Below, one piece after another: positions 7,014 to 14,089 of a DNA stretch of 15,028 nucleotides. The stretch covers positions 1-15,028 of the forward strand of contig JABEUP010000061.1 of NCBI GenBank assembly GCA_013044365.1, written 5' to 3'. The stretch's first letter is position 1; the number at the start of each line of letters is the position of its first letter. The notes below the pieces were generated by a model. That model saw nothing but the letters and a program-made list of their open reading frames with translations. It had not been told where the DNA came from and did not search any database. The translations under genes and the position numbers were made by a program. This DNA is from Acidimicrobiaceae bacterium. GTDB lineage: Bacteria; Actinomycetota; Acidimicrobiia; Acidimicrobiales; Acidimicrobiaceae.

Positions 7014-7574
7014 CTAAACACAATCTCTGCAAAACATCTTTTCTTTATCGGCGATCTGACTTCTATTCTTCACCAAAAAACAGCTCTGGCACACGAACTC
7101 ATCCGGCTGCTTCGGCAATACCCTAAGAGCGATGTCTGTACGATAGTCAGAGTCTTCAGAATCGTCATCATCGTCTTCGTCATCGTCGTCTAAGACAACG
7201 AGACGTTCCTTAAGGATATCATCCAGGCTCGCCTCGACATCATCGTCGTCTTCCTCATCCTCTTCCTCGTCATCATCGTCCTCGCCACGGACCGCAACCA
7301 ATTTCGGCTCAACGACGACACCTACCTCCAGAATCTCATCAATATCATCGTGATCCTCAAGATCCTCGAGATCGTCCACCAGAATATCGTCGTCATCGTC
7401 AAAATCCACTTCCAGATCCTCGACGAAATCCTCGCCGGGAAACTCCTCGAACTCCAAACCTGGCTCATCCGGATCGGGATCTTCCTCATCTGGAGAATCG
7501 TGCTCATCAAAGACCTCTTCGTCTTCGAAGGTCTCGTCCTCGTCTTCAAAATTGTCATCCAAGTTATCAGCCAT
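7014..7574 (-). CDS. DUF4193-type zinc-ribbon protein with expanded acidic region
   Basis: The 186-residue product ends in a compact zinc-ribbon: EFVCQSCFLVKNRSQIAD followed by FCRDCV, with C162, C165, C182 and C185 as likely zinc ligands. The preceding ALRVLPKQPDEF is also typical of actinobacterial DUF4193 proteins, whose members are usually near 100 residues. Here the N-terminal part is enlarged and extremely acidic: by my count 86 of 186 residues are Asp or Glu, including several runs of five or more. Family function is unknown to me. The acidic tail recalls nucleic-acid mimics and the RNA polymerase delta subunit, but that is analogy only. AGGA lies 7 bases before the ATG. A TACAAT on the minus strand (7606-7611) could be the -10 of the three-gene operon. 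Confidence 0.85.
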   Translation of the reverse strand: MADNLDDNFEDEDETFEDEEVFDEHDSPDEEDPDPDEPGLEFEEFPGEDFVEDLEVDFDDDDDILVDDLEDLEDHDDIDEILEVGVVVEPKLVAVRGEDDDDEEEDEEDDDDVEASLDDILKERLVVLDDDDEDDDDDSEDSDYRTDIALRVLPKQPDEFVCQSCFLVKNRSQIADKEKMFCRDCV

Positions 7575-7711
7575 ATCAATCCTAAAATTTGTACTTTGGC
7601 GCCGGATTGTACCCGATTAAAGTCACAATCACTGCGCTTTTAGCAAAGTTGACTTATAAAACACACACGACATCGGAAAGTATTTCCAGATGCCCAAGAA
7701 ATTTCACAAAA

Positions 7712-9337
7712 TTACGTAAAAATCCCCTTGTTCTTACTTTCCACTTGACGTAATGACGAAAGTCGCCCAATGCGATAATCATCAAAATCAACAAACTTCA
7801 TTGAAGCAGCTACGTTTCGGTGTCCTGCCACGTCTCTTATGCAGCTAAACATCCTCTGTGCAACCTTGCGGTACGAACTGTGACCTTGCGGTGACGAACG
7901 GAGTTCAATCAGATGTAGCGCCTCTCGGGCGTTTAAATCCATTGTAAATCTGATCTTGTAGGCCATTGGCACTGCGTAGGCGCATATTTCGGGTTCCAAA
8001 GTATCACGTAACTCCGAATGAAAGACTCTCGCTCCGTCCATTATTTCCAGGTATCTCTCCTTGAGCCCAAAATCGCTCACGAGTTCAGGAAGCATATATC
8101 CTAGCGATGTATCGAGTACCTGCCACTCAATTGTCAGCATCCGGTGGCGCTGAAGATCCCGAAATGCCCCGTAATCACACTCAACCTCGAACAGATAATT
8201 GGTCTGCTCAAAAGCGCGACCGGGCTTATGACGTCTGTTCTGCCTCTCGCCGAAATATTGCCGGATCAATGTGGCCAGGTCACTATCCGTTAGCGAGTCT
8301 GCAACATCCATTGCTGCGGGCATCGAAAGCTGTGATTGGCCAAATATCACCGCCGCGGCAATCCGCTTCTCGCCATCAGGGTCGAACCTCACCAACTTGA
8401 CATTGACATCATCAAAATCGTGTGAGTCGGTATCCGGCGTTTTGGAAACCGAAAAAGACAGACCGCTGAGGGCCCTGCTCCGCAAAGCCAGGTAATCGAC
8501 CCAGACCCCTCCTCTGTCTGGCCTGTCAACTCTGGTTAAAAATGCCGGTATTACCTTGTCAAGTTCGGTCTTGATCAATTCGGCATATTCCCTCGCCTCA
8601 GCAATATTCGACGCCCTCATCCGAAGAATCAGTGCTTCATAGGCCTGCGCAGAAGCAAATATCCCGACATTGGAAACTGCAGACGCCGGTAATATGCCTC
8701 GTGCGGTGTCCAATGCGACTGCCCGGATCGAGGACCGGAAAACAAAATCTGAGTCTAAGGATTCTCTGGGAGTTATTTCAAGCAGGCGGGTTTCGACCGC
8801 ATCAAATATCTCTTTATACCCGGCGAAGAGACTATCCATGTGACGCCGGTACTTTTTCTCCAAACCTGCCTCAGCAATTTCGCGGGGCACAAAGTATCTG
8901 AAATTTCCATCGGGCAAAACCTTGTCGTACGGAACATAGCGGGTGGACTGTTCGAGATATGCCATCAGGCGACCACGCTCGAGAACCTTAGTCAGAATGT
9001 TGGAAGCCTGCTCACAGGCCAGATGCACCCCACCGAGCTGAGCCACGGAATCGTCGCCGTAATCCGCCAGCATACGCTCGTACAAGGCCTCAGCTCTCTT
9101 CACGCCAGCGCTCCCCTGCCCTCCTATGCCATTTGAAACAACGCCTCCCTCGTAGAATTCGTCCAGGAACAGCCTGCGCAACGATTTCGATGATCTGCTG
9201 TAACGGGCGAATAATGCCCCTTTTACGACTTCAGGCAGGTTGACAAGAGCAAATACCGGCTTGTCTGAGTTGGTAAAGTATCTCGAAAGTACTTCCAACT
9301 CCACATCCGTAAAGGCTTCAGGCAAATAATTCCACAT
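7712..9337 (-). CDS. double-domain ThyX-like (FAD-dependent thymidylate synthase family) protein
   Basis: The 541-residue product looks like two fused ThyX-type domains, about twice the length of a normal ThyX. ThyX methylates dUMP using FAD and methylene-tetrahydrofolate. The first half has DDSVAQLGGVHLACEQASNI followed by RGRLMAYLEQSTR (121-133), a partial match to RHRxxSxNExSxR that keeps the Glu, Ser and last Arg. The second half has QRHRMLTIEW (396-405), which keeps RHR but not the rest, and a C-terminal DLNAREALHLIELR that resembles the ThyX C-terminal block. Neither half has the full signature, so classical activity is doubtful. An ATG at 9352 is in frame, but GGGG five bases before the ATG at 9337 favours that start. 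It is last in the helY run. Confidence 0.75.
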   Translation of the reverse strand: MWNYLPEAFTDVELEVLSRYFTNSDKPVFALVNLPEVVKGALFARYSRSSKSLRRLFLDEFYEGGVVSNGIGGQGSAGVKRAEALYERMLADYGDDSVAQLGGVHLACEQASNILTKVLERGRLMAYLEQSTRYVPYDKVLPDGNFRYFVPREIAEAGLEKKYRRHMDSLFAGYKEIFDAVETRLLEITPRESLDSDFVFRSSIRAVALDTARGILPASAVSNVGIFASAQAYEALILRMRASNIAEAREYAELIKTELDKVIPAFLTRVDRPDRGGVWVDYLALRSRALSGLSFSVSKTPDTDSHDFDDVNVKLVRFDPDGEKRIAAAVIFGQSQLSMPAAMDVADSLTDSDLATLIRQYFGERQNRRHKPGRAFEQTNYLFEVECDYGAFRDLQRHRMLTIEWQVLDTSLGYMLPELVSDFGLKERYLEIMDGARVFHSELRDTLEPEICAYAVPMAYKIRFTMDLNAREALHLIELRSSPQGHSSYRKVAQRMFSCIRDVAGHRNVAASMKFVDFDDYRIGRLSSLRQVESKNKGIFT

Positions 9338-9459
9338 AACGCCCCAAAGCATAGGGCAACTTTGGGATCCGGAGTCTAAAACTTGCGCAAAATTTTCCGA
9401 TTAAATCGATGAGGCCAACATTGCGGGAGGACCCAATAGCAGTAGTGTAATTCCCGGCC

Positions 9460-12150
9460 CTAATCAGCGTCTATTTCAAGATCGATTCCAACAATCGAGG
9501 ACGCCTCCACAACGCCCCTCAACGTCGCTGCCACAACACCCTGCGCCGTGGCAACAATTTCCGGATCAATACTTAAAGATACGAACTGGCGGGCGAGATC
9601 AATCAACTGTTTAGCATTTCGCACAAAGTCGCCGGCCGACATTTGATTCAACGGGAGCACTTTCGACAGTTCCCCGCCATTGGCCCAATCGTAAGCCATC
9701 TCCATGAATCCGGGATCTGTCTCGCGGGTCAGAGGAATGCTCATTGCCGCCTCCTCAGCGACCAGATCTCCCCACATCTGTTCCACCCTCTTATACCGTT
9801 TTGAAAGCCTTTGGGTGGGGAATACCGGACCAAGACGCACAGACCCACGCGATTCAAAGGTGAAAACTGACAAAATAGCAGCAAACTCCGCTACCGAAAG
9901 TCCGTCAAAGACTCCATCTTCAAGTGCCAATATCACCAGAAGATCACATTCGTGATAGAGCGTCGCTAATTTGGCTCCCGCAGCGGTCAGACGCCACCCA
10001 TCAAGCAGTCCCCTTCCGGCCAATATTGCGAGCACCCGGTCGAACTGCCTCGCCAACGACTCGGAATTTGACTTGACTCGGGTCTTTATCCGTGAAATTC
10101 GGCCTTCGAGACTCACGAGCTGCCTTTGGGCGGTAGTGTGATCCCGAAAATAGGGGCAGCGGGCCAAACTCTCCTCTAAGAGTTCAAGCTCCCTACGGTT
10201 CAGGGTAGTTTCACGAAGAGAAGCCCTGGACGGCGAAGCAGACATCAGCGGTTCGGACATGGCAAGATCGGGCAGATCAAATTCTTTCAGTGATTTGGCC
10301 AGATAATCAGTGAACTCCTGCGAGTGTGGGTCAAACGGAGCTTTGATTGGAATACGGCCAACTGATTCCGGCGGATAGCCAAAATCCGTACCGGAGAAAT
10401 TATGACGCAATCCCAGTGTATCCACGAGCCCGACAGCGATGCGGCCATTCTTCCTGCGCGAGGTCCATGCGACCGCCACACGAGTCATTTGGCTGGGATC
10501 TTCAGAATCCAGCGCCAAAATATCCCCTGGACTAAGTTGCTCAAGTGTCGCTAGTACCTCCTTGGGAGCGCCTGACTTCTTCGCAGCAGGCGCTCTGATC
10601 ACAGTTCCTGAGTGTACAACCTGAGTCAATTCGAGATAACGCGAGATACTTCCAATTTCACAATCGGCCTTTGCCTGCAGGATCACTCTCTGAGAACTAA
10701 GTTTCGATAACTCTGCCTCCAAATGAACGATCTCGGCATCAGACCGGTACTGCGCAAATGAAAGGTTTAGCAGGTGGTGTGCTGTTTCCGGAGTAAAGCC
10801 CTCTACCAGATTTGCGGCCATGTTGTATGTTGGCCGAAAGGAAGAAGACAACGGATAAGAACGGTTAGTTACCAACGACGCCACTTGAGAGAATGGAACC
10901 AACGGAGACCAGAGCACTGCACAGTAGCCAACATCATCGATTCCGCGTCTTCCGGCTCGTCCTGCCAGCTGAGTGTATTCGCCGGGAGACAACTGTTCGT
11001 GGCGGTCTCCGTTGAACTTTGTCAGCTTCTCGATGACCACTGACTTGGCTGGCATATTGATACCAAGCGAAAGGGTTTCAGTGGCAAATACCACCCTCGC
11101 CAGTGAACGCGCAAAACACGCCTCCACTATCTCTTTGAATGGTGGGACCATTCCCGCATGGTGGGAGGCGATCCCGGCTTCGAGCGCCTCAAGCCACTCA
11201 GGGTATCCCAGAGCCTGCAAATCATCATCACTAAGAGCTTGGACTTTTGATTCGGCGATCTCCCGGATCATAGCCCTCTCCGCGGGACTCGTGAGCCGAA
11301 CACCTGCGTAGAGACACTGGCGGACCGCCTCCTCGCAACCGTTTCTCGAAAAGATGAAATATATTGCCGGCAGCAGTCCCCATTCCTTGAACTGCTCAAC
11401 GATATCTACCCGCCTGGGAATGGCATAGCGTGTCCGCCTCTTCTGCCTGTTTGCAAAGGTACCGACAGCTGGACCATCAAAACGGGAACCTTCCGGATTT
11501 ATCCTTCCGTTCACTTCGGTAGGGATCATAAGCAACGAGTCTGACCTGCGTTCGCCCACTAAATAAAAATGATTCAACTCGACGGGCCGCTTTTCTTCGA
11601 TGATAGCTGCGGTGGAGCCTCTAACGGTTCCGATCCACTCAGCGAATTCCTCCGCGTTTGACACCGTGGCCGAGAGGCATACCAGATCTACTTCTGGGGG
11701 CAAATGAATGATTACCTCTTCCCATACGGCGCCACGGTAAGGGTTCTGCAAATAGTGAACCTCATCAAGAACGACATATTCAAGTTCCGAGAGGTCTGGA
11801 GACGCGGAATAAATCATATTGCGCAATACTTCAGTGGTCATTACAACCACTTTTGCATCGGATCTGATAACGTTGTCGCCGGTCAGAAGCCCAACCTTAT
11901 CCACGCCATAAAGATCACAGAACTCCAGGTATTTCTGATTTGAAAGGGCCTTAAGCGGAGTTGTATAAAACGCCCTACGGCCCTTGCTCATTGCCTTTTC
12001 AATCGCAAATCGGGCAACTACAGTCTTACCTGAACCGGTAGGGGCTGCCACCAGAACTGATTTTCCTTGTTCTAGGGCAGCAATTGCCTTATTCTGGAAC
12101 TCATCAAGCTCGAAACCGATCTGCCTGAAAAAGTCTTGTTGGAATGACAT
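9460..12150 (-). CDS. helY: Ski2/Mtr4-like DEAD/DEAH-box helicase HelY
   Basis: This 896-residue superfamily 2 helicase is close to mycobacterial HelY (about 900 residues), a homologue of eukaryotic Ski2 and Mtr4 RNA helicases. Numbering from the ATG at 12153, motif I is APTGSGKT at 37-44, motif II DEVH at 130-133, motif III SAT at 161-163, and motif VI QLAGRAGRRG at 395-404; LGINMPAKSVVIE precedes motif VI. The last 250 residues are helical and fit the DSHCT domain. Tandem ATGs occur at 12153 and 12150; GGA spacing favours the second. The gene follows tatC by about 60 bases, the same order as in mycobacteria. The RNA or DNA substrate in bacteria is poorly defined. Confidence 0.93.
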   Translation of the reverse strand: MSFQQDFFRQIGFELDEFQNKAIAALEQGKSVLVAAPTGSGKTVVARFAIEKAMSKGRRAFYTTPLKALSNQKYLEFCDLYGVDKVGLLTGDNVIRSDAKVVVMTTEVLRNMIYSASPDLSELEYVVLDEVHYLQNPYRGAVWEEVIIHLPPEVDLVCLSATVSNAEEFAEWIGTVRGSTAAIIEEKRPVELNHFYLVGERRSDSLLMIPTEVNGRINPEGSRFDGPAVGTFANRQKRRTRYAIPRRVDIVEQFKEWGLLPAIYFIFSRNGCEEAVRQCLYAGVRLTSPAERAMIREIAESKVQALSDDDLQALGYPEWLEALEAGIASHHAGMVPPFKEIVEACFARSLARVVFATETLSLGINMPAKSVVIEKLTKFNGDRHEQLSPGEYTQLAGRAGRRGIDDVGYCAVLWSPLVPFSQVASLVTNRSYPLSSSFRPTYNMAANLVEGFTPETAHHLLNLSFAQYRSDAEIVHLEAELSKLSSQRVILQAKADCEIGSISRYLELTQVVHSGTVIRAPAAKKSGAPKEVLATLEQLSPGDILALDSEDPSQMTRVAVAWTSRRKNGRIAVGLVDTLGLRHNFSGTDFGYPPESVGRIPIKAPFDPHSQEFTDYLAKSLKEFDLPDLAMSEPLMSASPSRASLRETTLNRRELELLEESLARCPYFRDHTTAQRQLVSLEGRISRIKTRVKSNSESLARQFDRVLAILAGRGLLDGWRLTAAGAKLATLYHECDLLVILALEDGVFDGLSVAEFAAILSVFTFESRGSVRLGPVFPTQRLSKRYKRVEQMWGDLVAEEAAMSIPLTRETDPGFMEMAYDWANGGELSKVLPLNQMSAGDFVRNAKQLIDLARQFVSLSIDPEIVATAQGVVAATLRGVVEASSIVGIDLEIDAD

Positions 12151-12214
12151 CATATTCCGCTGGTAGAGGTTTAATCCATCCTAGTACACTTACAAAAGAT
12201 TTTTTGGGTTTTGC

Positions 12215-12997
12215 CTATGCCGCAATCGGTGCCCTCACCTTGTGCTTCGATCTCAGCACCAACCTTCCCACCAATATAGCTATTTCATAGAACAGCACCA
12301 TCGGCAATGCCATTGCAAAAAGGGAGAACGGGTCCGACGATGGTATGAAAATAGCATCTGCGGCAAAAATGACCACAATGGCCCAACGCCTTAACTCACT
12401 CAACCGTTTAGGTGTGACCACGCCGGCGATTTCAAGCGACACCAGCAAAACCGGGAACTCAAAGGCCACTCCGAAGGCCACCATAAGCAAAAGAATCAGG
12501 TTGAGATAGCTCGAGGGACTGTAGATCTGGGTCAGATGCGGTCCAGCTGCACCGGAGAGGAATCTAAGCGCATGAGGAAACGTCTGATAGGCTATAAACG
12601 ATCCCATGGCAAAGAGCAGCAATGACACCAAAACGAATGGTATCGCATACTTTTTCTCGTTCCGTCGCAGTCCCGGTGTAATAAATCTCCATAACTCCCA
12701 CAAGATGATTGGAAGGGCCATGGCGACTCCGCCAAATATCGAGATCTTTATTCTAAGGGCGAAACCATCCAATGGACCAGTCACATACAGAGAGCATTGA
12801 TTCCCCCCTTGTATTGAACAATAGGGTTGAATGAAAAAATTAAGGATTCTGTTATAGAGCAGATAGGCGATTATTGAGGTTACCAACACAGAGGCAAAAA
12901 TGATTACCAAACGCCGTCTGAGTTCAGCCAAGTGCTCTATCAGGCTCATTTCCGATGAGCGGGATCTGCGAAATTTAAATTTGCTAAAAATTTTCAC
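12215..12997 (-). CDS. tatC: twin-arginine translocase subunit TatC
   Basis: The 260-residue integral membrane protein is the signal-peptide receptor of the twin-arginine system, which exports folded proteins. Six hydrophobic segments can be traced at about 30-48, 83-100, 118-138, 165-190, 203-219 and 226-247. Conserved positions are E25 in EHLAELRRRL, the WRFITPGLRRNEKK loop with E114, E180 in FGVAFEFP, and the PSSDPFS turn. The lysine- and arginine-rich N terminus precedes the first segment as expected. The start is GTG at 12997, only 7 bases after the tatA/B stop and without a clear ribosome binding site, so translation is probably coupled. The C terminus is short and basic. Confidence 0.95.
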   Translation of the reverse strand: MKIFSKFKFRRSRSSEMSLIEHLAELRRRLVIIFASVLVTSIIAYLLYNRILNFFIQPYCSIQGGNQCSLYVTGPLDGFALRIKISIFGGVAMALPIILWELWRFITPGLRRNEKKYAIPFVLVSLLLFAMGSFIAYQTFPHALRFLSGAAGPHLTQIYSPSSYLNLILLLMVAFGVAFEFPVLLVSLEIAGVVTPKRLSELRRWAIVVIFAADAIFIPSSDPFSLFAMALPMVLFYEIAILVGRLVLRSKHKVRAPIAA

Positions 12998-13004
12998 GAT
13001 AAAA

Positions 13005-13421
13005 TCAATTCAACCTAGGATCGCCGTACCCATAGCCACTTTCCGCCTCGCCGACACCCCATCCCTGCCATTTCTCAACACGTGGATCACTCCTAGGAAC
13101 GGTGTCATTATTTTCCGACTCTACCGTTGATGTGGCGTTGGCAGACTCCGGCGGCTTATTGTACTCATTTGAAAACAAAGAGGGAAATATCCCGCTAACG
13201 CCGGATGATGCCGCTTTGAATGAGTCGGCAAGAGGTGAAGTCGCAGTATTAATTTGGTTGACGGCTCCGTTTATTTCCGCCTGCAGCCTTGCCCTAACCC
13301 GTTGAAACTCACCCCACCAGGCACCGGCCTGCTTAGTGAATCCGGGAAGCTTTTCTGGTCCAAGAACAACCAACGCTACTACGAGTACAATTGCGATCTT
13401 TGCCGGGTCTAAGTTGCCCAC
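13005..13421 (-). CDS. tatA: TatA/TatB family subunit of the twin-arginine translocase
   Basis: The 138-residue product has the TatA/TatB architecture: a short N-terminal membrane helix (AKIAIVLVVALVVL, residues 7-20), a hinge at GPEKLPG (21-27), and an amphipathic helix at about 28-50. The Gly-Pro hinge and VVLGPEKLP are more like TatB than TatA, but the gene is the only one beside tatC, so TatA, TatB or dual function cannot be decided here. The rest is a polar, probably unfolded tail ending in an aromatic- and glycine-rich patch (GWGVGEAESGYGYGDP). GTG at 13421 is the only usable start because an in-frame TAA lies just upstream. GGAGGT occurs 12 bases before it, which is rather far. Confidence 0.88.
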   Translation of the reverse strand: MGNLDPAKIAIVLVVALVVLGPEKLPGFTKQAGAWWGEFQRVRARLQAEINGAVNQINTATSPLADSFKAASSGVSGIFPSLFSNEYNKPPESANATSTVESENNDTVPRSDPRVEKWQGWGVGEAESGYGYGDPRLN

Positions 13422-13443
13422 AAATTAGATAGTACCTCCAATG

Positions 13444-13482
13444 TTGGGAATAGTTGCACGGCTTGGCACGAGTAATTCCCGA
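13444..13482 (-). other. stem-loop between lepB and tatA/B
   Basis: On the minus strand TCGGGAAT pairs with ATTCCCAA (8 pairs including one G-U) around a 23-base loop. It starts a few bases after the lepB stop and ends just before the GGAGGT that precedes tatA/B. No T-tract follows, so read-through is likely. It could set relative expression or mRNA stability within the operon. Confidence 0.35.
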
Positions 13483-13486
13483 AAAG

Positions 13487-14074
13487 CTACCCGAAGAGTT
13501 TGAATGAGCCGAGCGGCCAGTATATTAACGTCACCCGTCCCACGATCAATTTCTCTGAAATAGGACCGAAAAATCTCGAGTCCTCTGAATTCTGCCGGTT
13601 GTCACCCATCACCCATAGTTCACCAGGAGGGATCTTTTGCGTGGGAACCCCTGAAGTCACAGTTCCTGGCGGCAGATAAGGCTCAGAGAGTGGTTTGCCA
13701 TTTATCTCCAGTTTTCCATTTGCCGAAGAAACGGTATCCCCTGGAAGGCCAACGACCCTCTTTACAAGATCCTTGATCACGGGGTTTCCACGATCCTTTG
13801 GAGGCGTCCTGAACACGATTATGTCGCCCCTGTGAATCGGGTGGAAATCGTAGGACAGTTCGTTCACCAAAACTCTATTTCCGACCTTTAGGGTCGGAAT
13901 CATTGAACCCGATGGAATGTAAAACGATTGAAACACAAAGGTGCGAACTAAGATTCCGAAAACTACCGCAATCACCAAAATGATCGCTACATCCCTGACA
14001 TTCCTCTTGGAATTACTCAAAACCCGCCGTGAAGACACCGGATCAGAACCAACAGGAGATTCTTGCTCTCCCAA
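13487..14074 (-). CDS. lepB: type I signal peptidase
   Basis: The 195-residue product is a membrane-bound Ser/Lys protease that removes signal peptides from exported preproteins. One membrane anchor at about 28-46 follows a charged N terminus. The catalytic serine is S57 in YIPSGSMIPTL and the general-base lysine is K105 in DLVKRVVGLPGD. Later family boxes are GELWVMGDNRQNSEDSRFFG and VGRVTLIYWP. The size is typical for Gram-positive enzymes with a single anchor. The start is TTG at 14074, with AAGG about 10 bases upstream, only 15 bases after the pafA stop, so the two genes are almost certainly co-transcribed. Its place between pafA and tatA/B is unusual compared with mycobacteria, where pafB and pafC sit there. 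Confidence 0.95.
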   Translation of the reverse strand: MGEQESPVGSDPVSSRRVLSNSKRNVRDVAIILVIAVVFGILVRTFVFQSFYIPSGSMIPTLKVGNRVLVNELSYDFHPIHRGDIIVFRTPPKDRGNPVIKDLVKRVVGLPGDTVSSANGKLEINGKPLSEPYLPPGTVTSGVPTQKIPPGELWVMGDNRQNSEDSRFFGPISEKLIVGRVTLIYWPLGSFKLFG

Positions 14075-14089
14075 AATTTATAAACCTTT

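Noticed and set aside
7150..7570. Trinucleotide-like low-complexity tract as a repeat array or CRISPR
   Set aside because: It is imperfect, in frame, and explained by poly-Asp/Glu codons. No spaced identical repeats occur anywhere in the window.
7350..7643. Plus-strand open frame rich in Ile and Val across from the acidic protein gene
   Set aside because: It is the mirror of the GAT/GAA/GAC-rich coding tract. The minus frame ends in a recognisable zinc-ribbon and has a ribosome binding site, so the plus frame is a shadow.
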